From Xestospongia bergquistia (Eukaryota > Porifera > Demospongiae > Haplosclerida > Petrosiidae): a stretch of DNA of 64,000 nt. Below the pieces are notes generated by a model that saw nothing but the letters and a program-made list of their open reading frames with translations, did no database searches and had not been told where the DNA came from. Made by a program: the position numbers and the translations under genes. Shown in pieces: positions 49,845-62,411 of this stretch. The stretch spans positions 3,100,001-3,164,000 of the forward strand of contig OZ014424.1 in NCBI GenBank assembly GCA_963965975.1, given 5' to 3'. How positions within the stretch are numbered: the stretch's first letter is position 1; every line of letters starts with the position of its first letter.

Positions 49845-52800
49845 AAACTGTTAATAGCAGTTTATTTAGTTAGTTTCATAGAGGCCTTTAGAGTGAGCTG
49901 TTTACTTTATAAACTTCACTCAATAGTCTATACTTTCTAAACTCATTAATTTAAAGACTTTAGAGTGTTAATGCAAACCAACTTACTAAACTGTTAATAG
50001 CAGTTTGATTAGTTAGTTTCATAAAGTCCTTCAGACTGAGCTGTTTACTTTACAAACTTCACACAATAGTCTAAAATTTCTAAAGTCTTTAAATTAAAGA
50101 CTTTAGAGTGTTAATGCAAACCAACTTACTAAACTGTTAATAGCAGTTTATTTAGTTAGTTTCTTAGAGTCCGTTAGACGGAGCTGTTTACTTTACGAAC
50201 TTCACTCAATAGTCTAAACCTTCTAAAGTCTTTAATTTAAAGACTTTAGAGTGTTAATGCAAACCAACTTACTAAACTGTTAATAGCAGTTTATTTAGTT
50301 AGTCCTATAGAGTCCTTTAGACTGAGCTGTTTACATTATTAACTTCACTCAACAGTCTAAACCTTCTAAACTCTTTAATTTAAAGGCTTTGGAGTGTTAA
50401 TGCAAACCAACTTACTAAACTGTTAATAGCAGTTTATATAGTTAGTCCCATAGAGTCCTTTAGAATGAGCAGTTTACTTTATAAACATCACTCAATAGTC
50501 TAAATCTTCTAAAGTCTTTAAATTAAAGACTTTAGGTGTTAATGCAAACCAACTTACTAAACTGTTAATAGCAGTTTATTTAGTTAGTTTCATAGAGTCC
50601 TTTAGACTGAGCTGTTTACTTTATACTTCACTCAATAGTCTAAACTTTCTAAAGTCTTTAATTTAAAGACTTTAGAGTGTTAATGCAAACCAACTTACAA
50701 AACTGTTAATAGCAGTTTGTTTAGTTAGTTTCATAGAGTCCTTTAGACTGAGGTGTTTACTTTATAAACTTCACTCAATAGTCTAAAGCTTCTAAACTCT
50801 TTAATTTAAAGGCTTTAGAGTGTTAATGCAAACAAACTCACTAAACTGTTAATAGCAGTTTATTTAATTATTCCCATAGAGTCCTTTAGACTGAGCTGTT
50901 TACTTTATAAACTTCACTCAATAGTCTAAATCTTCTAAAGTCTTTAATTTAAAGACATTAGAGTGTTAATGCAAACCAACTTACTAAACTGTTAACAGCA
51001 GTTTATTTAGTTAGTCCCATAGAGTCCTTTAGAATGAGTAGTTTACTTTATAAAATTTACTCAATAGTCTAAACCTTCTAAAGTCTTTAAATTAAAGACT
51101 TTAGAGTGTTAATGCAGACCAACTTACCAAACTGTTAATAGCAGTTTATTTAGTTAGTTTCATAGAATCCTTTAGAGTGAGCTGTTTACTTTATAAACTT
51201 CACTCAATAGTCTAAACTTTCTAACGTCTTTAATTTAAAGACTTTAGAGTGTTAATGCAAACAAACTTGCTAAACTGTTAATAGCAGTTTGTTTAGTTTG
51301 TTTCATAGAGTCCTTTAGACTGAGTTGTTTACTTTATAAACTTCACTCAATAGTCTAACCCTTCTAAAGTCATTAATTTAAAGACTTTAGAGTGTTAATG
51401 CAAACCAACTTACTAAACTGTTAATACCAGCTTATTTAGTTAGTCCCATAGAGTCCTTTATAATGAGTAGTTTACTTTATAAAATTTACTCAATAGTCTA
51501 AACCTTCTAAAGTCTTTAAATTAAAGATATTGGAGTGTTAATGCAAACAAACTTACTAAACTGTTAATAGCAGTTTATTTAGTTAGTTTCTTAGAGTCCT
51601 TTAGACTGAGCTGTTTACTTTATAAACTTCACTCAATAGCCTAAACCTTCTAAATTCTTTAATTTAAAGACTTTAGAGTGTTAATGCAAACCAACTTACT
51701 AAACTGTTAATAGCAGTTTACTTAGTTAGTCCTATAGAGTCCTTTAGACTGAGCTGTTTACTTTATAAACTTCACTCAATAGTCTAGACCTTCTAAACTT
51801 TTAATTTAAAGACTTTAGAGTGTTAATGCAAACCAACTTACTAAACTGTTAATAGCAGTTTATTTAGTTAGTCCTATAGAGTCCTTTAGACTGAGCTGTT
51901 TACTTTATAAACTTCACTCAATAGTCTAATCCTTCTAAACTTTTTAAATTAAAGACTTTAGTGTGTTAATGCAAACCAACTTACTAAACTGTTTATAGCA
52001 GTTTATTTAGTTAGCTTCATAGAGTCCTTTAGACTGAGCTGTTTACTTTATAAAATTCACTCAATAGTGTAAACTTTCTAAAGTCTTTAATTTAAAGACT
52101 TTAGAGTGTTAATGCAAACCAACTTACTAAACTGTTAATAGCAGCTTGTTTACTTAGTTTCATAGAGTCCTTTAGACTGAGCTGTTTACTTTATAAACTT
52201 CACTCAATAGTCTAAACCTTCTAAAGTCATTAATTTAAAGACTTTAGAGTGTTAATGCTAACCAACTTACTAAACTGTTAATAGCAGTTTATTTAATTAG
52301 TCCCATAGAGTCCTTTAGAATGAGGAGTTTACTTTATAAAATTTACTCAATAGTCTAAACCTTCTAAAGTCTTTAAATTAAAGACTTTAGAGTGTTAATG
52401 CAAACCAACTTACTAAACTGTTAATAGCAGTTTATTTAGTTAGTTTTATAGAGTCCTTTAGACTGAGCTGTTTACTTTATAAACTTCACTCAATAGTCTA
52501 AACTTTCTAAAGTCTTTAATTCAAAGACTTTAGAGTGTTAATGCAAACCAACTTACTAAACAGTTAATAGCAGTTTGTTTAGTTAGTTTCATAGAGTCCT
52601 TTAGAGTGAGGTGTTTACTTTATAAACTTCACTCAATAGTCTAAACCTTCTAAAGTCATTAATTTAAAGACTTTAGAGTGTTAATGCAAACCAACTTACT
52701 AAAGTGTTAATAGCAGTTTATTTAGTTAGTCCCATAGAGTCCTTTAGAATGAGTAGTTTACTTTATAAAATTTACTCAATAGTGTAAACCTTCTAAAGTC

Positions 52801-54559
52801 TTTAAATTAAAGATACTAGAGTGTTAATGGAAACAAACTTACTAAACTGTTAATAGCAGTTTATTTAGTTAGTTTCTTAGAGTCCTTTAGACTGAGCTGT
52901 TTACTTTATAAACTTCACTCAATAGTCTAAACCTTCTAAATTCTTTCATTTAAAGACTTTAGAGTATTAATGCAAACCAACTGACTAAACTGTTAATAGA
53001 AGTTTACTTAGTTAGTCCTATAGAGTTCTTTAGACTGAGCTGTTTACTTTATAAACTTCACTCAATAGTCTAAACTTCTAAACTCTTTAATTTAAAGACT
53101 ATAGAGTCTTAATGCAAACCAACTTACTAAACTGTTAATAGCAGTTTATTTAGTTAGTCCTATAGAGTCCTTTAGACTGAGGTGTTTACTTTATAAACTT
53201 CACTCAATAGTCTAAACCTTCTAAACTCTTTAATTTAAAGACTTTAGAGTGTTAATGCAAACCAACTTACTAAACTGTTAATAGCAGTTTATATAGTTAG
53301 TCCTATACAGTCCTTTAGAATGAGTAGTTTACTTTATTAAATTTACTCAATAGTCTAAACCTTTTAAAGTCTTTAAATTAAAGACTTTACAGTGTTAATG
53401 CAAACAAAATTACTAAACTGTTAATAGCAGTTTATTTACTTAGTTTCATTGAGTCCTTTAGACTGAGCTGTTTACTTTATAAACTTCACTCAACAGTCTA
53501 AACTTTCTAAAGTCTTTAATTTAAAGACTTTAGAGTGTTAATGCAAACCAACTTACTAAACTGTTTGTAGCAATTTGTTTAGTTAGTTTCATAGAGTCCT
53601 TTAGACTGAGGTGTTTACTTTGTAAACTTCACTCAATAGTCTAAACCTTCTAAAGACTTTAATTTAAAGACATTAGAGTGTTATTGCAAACCAACTTACT
53701 AAACTGTTAACTGCAGTTTATTTAGTTAGTCACATAGAGTCCTTTAGAATGAGTAGTTTACTTTATAAAAATTTACTCAATAGTCTAAACCTTCTAAAGT
53801 CTTTAAATTAAAGACTTTAGAGTCTTAATGCAAGCCAACTTACTAAACTGTTAATAGCAGTTTATTTAGTTAGTTTCTTAGAGTCCTTTAGACTGAGCTG
53901 TTTACTTTATAAACTTCACTCAATAGTCTAAACCTTCTAAATTCTTTAATTTAAAGACTTTAGAGTGTTAATACAAACCAACTTACTAAACTGTTAATAG
54001 AAGGTTACTTAGTTAGTCCTATAGAGTCCTTTAGACTGAGCTGTTTACTTTATAAACTTCACTCAATAGTCTAAACCTTCTAAAGTCTTTAATTTAAAGA
54101 CTTTAGAGTGTTAATGCAAACCAACTTACTAAACTGTTAATTGCAGTTTATTTAGTTAGTTTCATAGAGTCCTTTAGACTGAGTTGCTTACTTTATAAAC
54201 TTCACTCAACAGTCTAAACTTTCTAAAGTCTTTAATTTAAAGACTTTAGAGTGTTAATGCAAACCAACTTACTAAACTGTTTGTAGCAGTTTGTTTAGTT
54301 GGTTTCATAGAGTCCTTTAGACTGAGGTCTTTACTTTGTAAACTTAACTCAATAGTCTAAACCTTCTAAAGACTTTAATTTAAAGACATTAGAGTGTTAA
54401 TGCAAACCAACTTACTAAACTGTTAACTGCAGTTTAATTAGTTAGTCCCATAGAGTCCTTTAGAATTAGTAGTTTACTTTATAAAATTTACTCAATAGTC
54501 TAAACCTTCTAAAGTCTTTAAATTAAAGACTTTAGAGTCTTAATGCAAACCAACTTACT
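49845..54559 (+). repeat. Region 7a: mixed copies with a 9-monomer repeat
   Basis: About 33 monomers. The TTTCTTAGAG monomer with CTAAATTC starts at 51,558 and 52,844 (offset 1,286 bp, 9 monomers less 1 bp). Before it stand an A copy with GATATTGG or GATACTAG and a TTTGTTTAG copy; after it come TACTTAG and CCTATAG copies in both. Farther from this core the match weakens. Region 7a still has a few GTTAACAGCAG copies but the D-A dimer series ends near 51 kb. Confidence 0.7.
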
Positions 54560-54845
54560 AAACTGTTAATAGCAGTTTATTTAGTTAGTTTCTTAGAGTC
54601 CTTTAGACTGAGCTGTTTACTTTATAAACTTCACTCAATAGTCTAAACCTTCTAAATTCTTTAATTTAAAGACTTTAGAGTGTTAATGCAAACAAACTTA
54701 CTAAACTGTTAATAGAAGTTTACTTAGTTAGTCCTATAGAGTCCTTTAGACTGAGCTGTTTACTTTATAAACTTCACTCAATAGTCTAAACCTTCTAAAC
54801 TCTTTAATTTAAAGACTTTAGAGTGTTAATGCAAACCAACTTACT
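53558..54845 (+). repeat. 5-monomer unit, 716-bp offset, with TTTGTAG marker
   Basis: Unit 1 starts at 53,558 and unit 2 at 54,274. Both contain AAACTGTTTGTAGCA, a copy with GTTAACTGCAG and AGAGTCTTAATGC, a TTTCTTAGAG copy with CTAAATTC, and a TTACTTAG copy with CCTATAG. Unit 1 has one extra A (TAAAAATTTACTC near 53,768), which makes the offset 716. Unit 2 then continues with another TTTATTTTGTTAG monomer at 54,846. Confidence 0.85.
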
Positions 54846-55274
54846 AAACTGTTAATAGCAGTTTATTTTGTTAGTCCTATAGAGTCCTTTAGACTGAGCT
54901 GTTTACTTTATAAACTTCACTCAATAGTCTAAACCTTCTAAACTCTTTAATTTAAAGACTATAGAGTCTTAATGCAAACCAACTTTCTAAACTGTTAATA
55001 GCAGTTTATTTAGTTAGTCCCATAGAGTCCTTTAGACTGAGGTGTTTACTTTATAAACTTCACTCAATAGTCTAAACGTTCTAAACTCTTTAATTTAAAG
55101 ACTTTAGAGTGTTAATGCAAACCAACTTACTAAACTGTTAATAGCAATTTATATAGTTAGTACCATAGAGTCCTTTAGAATGAGTAGTTTACTTTATTAA
55201 ATTTACTCAATAGTCTAACCCTTTTAAAGTCTTTAAATTAAAGACTTTAGAGTGTTAATGCAAACAAACTTTCT
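54560..55274 (+). repeat. 5-mer module T5, first full copy, 715 bp
   Basis: Order: TTTCTTAGAG with CTAAATTC; GAAGTTTACTTAG with CCTATAG; TTTATTTTGTTAG with GACTATAGAGTCTT; CCCAT copy with GAGGTG; and TATATAG copy with GAGTAG and TTTATTAAATTT. The same five-monomer order, with CCTATAG in place of CCCAT, returns four more times downstream. A four-monomer variant lies at about 56,690-57,270. Confidence 0.82.
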
Positions 55275-55417
55275 AAACTGTTAATAGCAGTTTATTTAGT
55301 TAGTTTCATAGAGTCCTTTAGACTGAGCTGTTTACTTTATAAACTTCACTCAACAGTCTAAACTTTCTAAAGTCTTTAATTTAAAGACTTTAGAGTGTTA
55401 ACGCAAACCAACTTACT

Positions 55418-57414
55418 AAACTGTTTGTAGCAGTTTGTTTAGTTAGTTTCATAGAGTCCTTTAGACTGAGGTGTTTACTTTATAAACTTCACTCAATAGT
55501 CTAAACCTTCTAAAGTCATTAATTAAAGACTTTAGAGTGTTAATGCAAACCAACTTACTAAACTGTTCACAGCAGCTTATTTAGTTAGTCCCATAGAGTC
55601 CTTTACACTGAGCTGTTTACTTTATAAACTTCACTCAATAGTCTAAACCTTCTAAACTTTTAATATAAAGACTTTGGAGTGTTAATAAAACCAACTTACT
55701 AAACTGTTCATAGCAGTTTATTTAGTTAGTCCTATAGAGTCCTTTAGACTGAGCTGTTTACTTATAAACATCACTCAATAGTCTAAACCTTCTAAACTCT
55801 TTAAATTAAAGACTTTAGAGTGTTAATGCAAACCAACTTACTAAACTGTTAATAGCAGTTTATTTATTTAGTTTCATAGAGTCCTTTAGACTGAGGTGTT
55901 TACTTTATAAACTTCACTCAATAGTCTAAACTTTCTAAAGTCTTTAATTAAAGACTTTAGAGTGTTAATGCAAACCAACTGACTAAACTGTTAATAGCAG
56001 TTTGTTTAGTTAGTTTCATAGAGTCCTTTAGACTGAGGTGTTTACTTTATAAACTTCACTCAATAGTCTAAACATTCTAAAGTCATTAATTTAAAGACTT
56101 AAGAGTGTTAATGCTAACCAACTTACTAAACTGTGAATAGCAGTTTATTTAGTTAGTCCCATAGAGTCCTTTAGAATAAGCTGTTTACTTTATAAACTTC
56201 ACTCAATAGTCTAAACCTTCTAAAGACTTTAATTTAAAGACATTAGAGTGTTAATGCAAACCAACTTACTAAACTGTTAACTGCAGTTTATTTAGTTAGT
56301 CCCATAGAGTCCTTTAGAATGAGTAGTTTACTTTATAAAATTTACTCAATAGTCTAAACCTTCTAAAGTCTTTAAATTAAAGACTTTAGAGTCTTAATGC
56401 AAACCAACTTACTAAACTGTTAATAGCAGTTTGTTTAGTTAGTTTCATAGAGTCCTTTAGAGTGAGCTGTTTACTTTATAAACTTCACTCAATAGTCTAA
56501 ACTTTCTAAAGTCTTTAATTTAAAGACTTTAGAGTGTTAATGCAAACCAACTTACTAAACTCTTAATAGCAGCTTATTTAGTTAGTCCCATAGAGTCCTT
56601 TAGAATGAGTAGTTTACTTTATAAAATTTACTCAATAGTCTAAACCTTCTAAAGTCTTTAAATTAAAGACTTTAGAGTGTTAATGCAAACTAACTTACTA
56701 AACTGTTAATAGCAGTTTATTCAGTTAGTTTCTTAGAGTCCTTTAGACTGAGCTGTTTACTTTATAAACTTCACTCAATAGTCTAAACCTTCTAAATTCT
56801 TTAATTTAAAGACTTTAGAGTGTTAATGCAAACCAACTTACTAAACTGTTAATAGCAGTTTATTTTCTTAGTCCTATAGAGTCCTTTAGACTGAGCTGTT
56901 TACATTATAAACTTCACTCAATAGTCTAAACCTTCTAAACTCTTTAATTTAAAGACTATAGAGTCTTAATGCAAACCAACTTACTAAACTGTTAATAGCA
57001 GTTTATTTAGTTAGTCCTATAGAGTCCTTTAGACTGAGGCGTTTACTTTATAAACTTCACTCAATAGTCTAAACCTTCTAAACTCTTTAATTTAAAGACT
57101 TTAGAGTGTTAATGCAAACCAACTTACTAAACTGTTAATAGCAGTTTATATAGTTAGTCCCATAGAGTCCTTTAGAATGAGTAGTTTACTTTATTAAATT
57201 TACTCAATAGTCTAAACCTTTTAAAGTCTTTAAATTAAAGACTTTTAGAGTGTTAATGAAACAAACTTACTAAACTGTTAATAGCAGTTTATTTAGTTAG
57301 TTTCATAGAGTCCTTTAGACTGAGCTGTTTACTTTATAAACTTCACTCAACAGTCTAAACTTTCTAAAGTCTTTAATTTAAAGACTTTAGAGTGTTAATG
57401 CAAACCAACTTACT
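55418..57414 (+). repeat. 14-monomer higher-order unit, 1,997 bp
   Basis: Starts at AAACTGTTTGTAG; the next such start is 57,415. Order: TTTGTAG; TTCACAGCAGCTTA; AATAAAACC; CTTATAAACATC-linked copy; CAACTGAC; CTTAAGAGTG with GCTAACC; GTTAACTGCAG; AGTGAGCTG; CAGCTTATTTAG; TTTCTTAGAG; TTTATTTTCTTAG; CCTATAG with GAGGCG; TATATAG with TTTATTAAATTT; CAACAGTC. The period is 5 bp short of 14 times 143. Confidence 0.85.
55560..56556 (+). repeat. 7-monomer block, copy 1 of 3 (997 bp)
   Basis: Markers are TGTTCACAGCAGCTTA, CTTTTAATATAAAG, GTTAATAAAACC, TTACTTATAAACATC, CAACTGAC, CTTAAGAGTG with GCTAACC, GTTAACTGCAG and AGTGAGCTG. It recurs at 57,557 (offset 1,997) and 61,271 (offset 3,714 more). Copy 1 has one base fewer than the others in CTTTAATTAAAG near 55,945. 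Confidence 0.88.
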
Positions 57415-57556
57415 AAACTGTTTGTAGCAGTTTGTTTAGTTAGTTTCATAGAGTCCTTTAGACTGAGGTGTTTACTTTATAAACTTCACTCAATAGTCTA
57501 AACCTTCTAAAGTCATTAATTAAAGACTTTAGAGTGTTAATGCAAACCAACTTACT

Positions 57557-58554
57557 AAGCTGTTCACAGCAGCTTATTTAGTTAGTCCCATAGAGTCCTT
57601 TAGACTGAGCTGTTTACTTTATAAACTTTACTCAATAGTCTAAACCTTCTAAACTTTTAATATAAAGACTTTAGAGTGTTAATAAAACCAACTTACTAAA
57701 CTGTTAATAGCAGTTTATTTAGTTAGTCCTATAGAGTCCTTTAGACTGAGCTGTTTACTTATAAACATCACTCAATAGTCTAAACCTTCTAAACTCTTTA
57801 ACTTAAAGACTTTAGAGTGTTAATGCAAACCAACTTACTAAACTGTTAATAGCAGTTTATTTAGTTAGTTTCATAGAGTACTTTAGACTGAGCTGTTTAC
57901 TTTATAAACTTCACTCAATAGTCTAAACTTTCTAAAGTCTTTAATTTAAAGACTTTAGAGTGTTAATGCAAACCAACTGACTAAACTGTTAATAGCAGTT
58001 TGTTTTGTTTGTTTCATAGAGTCCTTTAGACTGAGGTGTTTACTTTATAAACTTCACTCAATAGTCTAAACATTCTAAAGTCATTAATTGAAAGACTTAA
58101 GAGTGTTAATGCTAACCAACTTACTAAACCGTTAATAGCAGTTTATTTAGTTAGTCCCATAGAGTCCTTTAGAGTGAGCTGTTTACTTTATAAACTTCAC
58201 TCAATAGTCTAAACCTTCTAAAGACTTTAATTTAAAGACATTAGAGTGTTAATGCAAACCAACTTACGAAACTGTTAACTGCAGTTTATTTAGTTAGTCC
58301 CATAGAGTCCTTTAGAATGAGTAGTTTACTTTATAAAATTTACTCAATAGTCTAAAACTTCTAAAGTCTTTAAATTAAAGACTTTAGAGTCTTAATGCAA
58401 ACCAACTTACTAAACTGTTAATAGCAGTTTATTTAGTTAGTTTCATAGAGTCCTTTAGAGTGAGCTGTTTACTTTATAAACTTCACTCAATAGTCTAAAC
58501 TTTCTAAAGTCTTTAATTTAAAGACTTTAGAGTGTTAATGCAAACCAACTTACT
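57557..58554 (+). repeat. 7-monomer block, copy 2 of 3 (998 bp)
   Basis: Starts AAGCTGTTCACAGCAGC. All markers of copy 1 are present. Private changes include AGAGTACTTTAG and a TTTGTTTTGTTTG copy. A C-like copy with TTTTGACTGAGGTG follows it. Confidence 0.88.
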
Positions 58555-58840
58555 AAACTGTTAATAGCAGTTTGTTTAGTTATTTTCATAGAGTCCTTTT
58601 GACTGAGGTGTTTACTTTATAAACTTCAGTCAATAGTCTAAACCTTCTAAAGTCATTAATTTAAAGACTTTAGAGTGTTAATGCAAACCACCTTACTAAA
58701 CTGTTAACAGCAGTTTATTTAGTTAGTCCCATAGAGTCCTTTAGAATGAGTAGTTTACTTTATAAAATTTACTCAATAGTCTAAACCTTCTAAAGTCTTT
58801 AAATTAAAGACTTTAGAGTGTTAATGCAAACAAACTTACT

Positions 58841-60270
58841 AAACTGTTAATAGCAGTTTATTTAGTTAGTTTCTTAGAGTCCTTTAGACTGAGCTGTTTA
58901 CTTTATAAACTTCACTCAATAGTCTAAACCTTCTAAATTCTTTAATTTAAAGACTTTAGAGTGATAATGCAAACCAACTTACTAAACTGTTAATAGAAGT
59001 TTACTTAGTTAGTCCTATAGAGTCCTTTAGACTGAGCTGTTTACTTTATAAACTTCACTCAATATTGTAAACCTTCTAAACTCTTTAATTGAAAGACTTT
59101 AGAGTCTTAATGCAAACCAACTTACTAAACTGTTAATAGCAGTTTATTTTGTTAGTCCTATAGAGTCCTTTAGACTGAGCTGTTTACTTTATAAACTTCA
59201 CTCAATAGTCTAAACCTTCTAAACTCTTTAATTTAAAGACTATAGATTCTTAATGCAAACCAACTTACTAAACTGTTAATAGCAGTTTATTTAGTTAGTC
59301 CTATGGAGTCCTTTAGACTGAGCTGTTTACTTTATAAACTTCACTCAATAGTCTAAACCTTCTAAACTCTTTAATTTAAAGACTTTAGAGTGTTAATGCA
59401 AACCAACTTACTAAACTGTTCATAGCAGTTTATATAGTTAGTCCAATAGAGTCCTTTAGAATGAGTAGTTTACTTTATTAAATTTACTCAATAGTCTAAA
59501 CCTTCTAAAGTCTTTAAATTAAAGATACTAGAGTGTTAATGCAAACAAACTTACTAAACTGTTAATAGCAGTTTATTTAGTTAGTTTCCTAGAGTCCTTT
59601 AGACTGAGCTGTTTACTTTATAAACTTCACTCGATAGTCTAAACCTTCTAAATTCTTTAATTTAAAGACTTTAGAGTGTTAATGCAAACCAACTTACTAA
59701 ACTGTTAATAGAACTTTACTTAGTTATTCCTATAGAGTCCTTTAGACTGAGCTGTTTACTTTATAAATTTCTCTCAATAGTCTAAACCTTCTAAACTCTT
59801 TAATTTAAAGACTTTAGAGTGTTAATGCAAACCAACTTACTAAACTGTTAATAGCAGTTTATTTTGTTAGTCCTATAGAGTCCTTTAGACTGAGCTTTTT
59901 ACTTTATAAACTTCACTCAATAGTCTAAACCTTCTAAACTCTTTAATTTAAAGACTATAGAGTCTTAATGCAAACCAACTTACTAAACTGTTAATAGCAG
60001 TTTATTTAGTTAGTCCTATAGAGTCCTTTAGACTGAGCTGTTTACTTTATAAACTTCACTCAATAGTCTAAACCTTCTAAACTCTTTAATTTAAAGACTT
60101 TAGAGTGTTAATGCAAACAAACTTACTAAACTGTTCATAGCAGTTTATATAGTTAGTCCAATAGAGTCCTTTAGAATGAGTAGTTTACTTTATTAAATTT
60201 ACTCAATAGTCTAAACCTTTTATAGGCTTTAAATTAAAGAGTTTAGAGTGTTAACGCAAACCAACTCACT
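58841..60270 (+). repeat. Two tandem T5 5-mers, 715 bp each
   Basis: Units are 58,841-59,555 and 59,556-60,270. Each has TTTCTTAGAG or TTTCCTAGAG with CTAAATTC; GAAGTTTACTTAG or GAACTTTACTTAG; TTTATTTTGTTAG with GACTATAGA; CCTATGGAG or CCTATAGAG; and TTCATAGCAG with TATATAG, CCAATAG and TTTATTAAATTT. Unit 1 ends with GATACTAG, unit 2 with TATAGGC and GAGTTTAG. Confidence 0.9.
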
Positions 60271-61270
60271 AAACTGTTAATAGCAGTTTATTTAGTTAGT
60301 TTCATAGAGTCCTTTACACTGAGCTGTTTACTTTATAAACTTCACTCAATAGTCTAAACTTTCTAAAGTCTTTAATTTAAAGACTTTAGAGTGTTAATGC
60401 AAACCAACTTACTAAACTGTTTGTAACAGTTTGTTTAGTTAGTTTCATAGAGTCCTTTAGACTGAGGTGTTTACTTTATAAACTTGACTCAATACTCTAA
60501 ACATTCTAAAGTCATTAATTTAAAGTCTTTAGAGTGTTAATGCAAACCAACTTACTAAACTGTTAATAGCATTTTATTTAGTTAGTCCCATAGAGTCCTT
60601 TAGACTGAGCTTTTTACTTTATAAACTTCACTCTATAGTCTAAATCTTCTAAACTCTTTAATATAAAGACATTAGAGTGTTAATGCAAACTAACTTACTA
60701 AACTGTTAACAGAAGTTTATTTAGTTAGTCCCATAGAGTCCTTTAGAATGAGTAGTTTACTTTATAAAATTTACTCAATAGTCTAAACCTTCTAAAGTCT
60801 TTAAATTAAAGACTTTAGGGTGTTAATGCAAACCAACTTACTAAACTGTTAATAGCAGATTATTTAGTTAGTTTCATGGAGTCCTTTAGACTGAGCTGTT
60901 TACTTTATAAACCTCACTCAATAGTCTAAACCTTCAAAACTCTTTAATTTAAAGACTTTAGAGTGTTAATGCAAACAAACTTACTAAACTGTTAATAGCA
61001 GTTTATTTAGTTAGTCCTATAGAGTCTTTTAGACTGAGCTGTTTACTTTATAAACTTCACTCAATAGTCTAAACCTTCTAAATTCTTTAATTTAAAGACT
61101 TTAGAGTGTTAATGCAAAACAACTTACTAAACTGTTAATAGAAGTTTACTTAGTTAGTCCTATAGAGTCCTTTAGACCGAGGTGTTTACTTTATAAACTT
61201 CACTCAATAGTCTAAACCTTCTAAAGTCATTAATTAAAGACTTTAGAGTGTTAATGCAAACCAACTTACT

Positions 61271-62268
61271 AAACTGTTCACAGCAGCTTAATTAGTTAGT
61301 CCCATAGAGTCCTTTAGACTGAGCTGTTTACTTTATAAACTTCACTCATTAGTCTAAACCTTCTAAACTTTTAATATAAAGACTTTAGAGTGTTAATAAA
61401 GCCAACTTACTAAACTGTTAATAGCAGTTTATTTAGTTAGTCCTATAGAGTCCTTTAGACTGAGCTGTTTACTTATAAACATCACTCAATAGTCTAAACC
61501 TTCTAAACTCTTTAACTTAAAGACTTTAGAGTGTTAATGCAAACCAACTTACTAAACTGTTAATAGCAGTTTATTTAGTTAGTTTCATAGAGTCCTTTAG
61601 ACTGAGCTGTTTACTTTATAAACTTCACTCAATAGTCTAAACTTTCTAAAGTCTTTAATTTAAAGACTTTAGAGTGTTAATGCAAACCAACTGACTAAAC
61701 TGTTAATAGCAGTTTGTTTAGTTAGTTTCATAGAGTCCTTTAGACTGAGGTGTTTACTTTATAAACTTCACTCAATAGTCTAAACATTCTAAAGTCATTA
61801 ATTGAAAGACTTAAGAGTGTTAATGCTAACCAACTTACTAAACTGTTAATAGCAGTTTATTTAGTTAGTCCCATAGAGTCCTTTAGAATGAGCTGTTTAC
61901 TTTATAAACTTCACTCAATAGTCTAAACCTTCTAAAGACTGTAATTTAAAGACATTAGAGTGTTAATGCAAACCAACTTACTAAACTGTTAACTGCAGTT
62001 TATTTAGTTAGTCCCATAGAGTCCTTTAGAATGAGTAGTTTACTTTATAAAATTTACTCAATAGTCTAAACCTTCTAAAGTCTTTAAATTAAAGACTTTA
62101 GAGTCTTAATGCAAACCAACTTACTAAACTGTTAATAGCAGTTTATTTAGTTCGTTTCATAGAGTCCTTTAGAGTGAGCTGTTTACTTTATAAAATTCAC
62201 TCAATAGTCTAAACTTTCTAAAGTCTTTAATTTAAAGACTTTAGAGTGTTAATGCAAACCAACTTACT
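61271..62268 (+). repeat. 7-monomer block, copy 3 of 3 (998 bp)
   Basis: Offset 3,714 bp (26 monomers less 4 bp) from copy 2. It keeps GTTCACAGCAGCTTAA, AATAAAGCC, CTTATAAACATC, CAACTGAC, GCTAACC and GTTAACTGCAG. It is followed directly by an A copy (62,269), without the C-like monomer found after copy 2, so the offset drops to 3,571 bp. Confidence 0.88.
61554..61696 (+). repeat. Representative class B monomer
   Basis: This copy matches the class B consensus almost exactly: TTTCATAGAG, GACTGAGCTG, TAAACTTCACTC, CTAAACTTTC and central base T in the palindrome. Only CAACTGACT at its end is unusual. In class B the hairpin at 44-88 is complete: TTTAGACTGAG pairs with CTC-AAT-AGTCTAAA, with GTTTA and TAAAC pairing in the loop. 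Confidence 0.9.
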
Positions 62269-62411
62269 AAACTGTTAACAGCAGTTTATTTAGTTAGTCC
62301 CATAGAGTCCTTTAGAATGAGTAGTTTACTTTATAAAATTTACTCAATAGTCTAAACCTTCTAAAGTCTTTAAATTAAAGACTTTAGAGTGTTAATGCAA
62401 ACAAACTTACT
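62269..62411 (+). repeat. Representative class A monomer
   Basis: It starts GTTAACAGCAG after AAACT and has CCCATAGAG, AATGAGTAG, TAAAATTTACTC, CTAAACCTTC and central base A in the palindrome. The AATG change breaks the last stem positions of the 44-88 hairpin, so class A folds less well there than class B. Confidence 0.9.
62360..62388. repeat. 29-bp palindrome, representative copy
   Basis: Monomer positions 92-120. The left arm TCTAAAGTCTTTAA and the right arm TTAAAGACTTTAGA are perfect reverse complements of 14 bases around a single central A. In class B the central base is T, so the two class versions are reverse complements of each other. Class C has one and class D two broken pairs. It could form a cruciform or bind a dimeric protein; both are inference. 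Confidence 0.9.
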
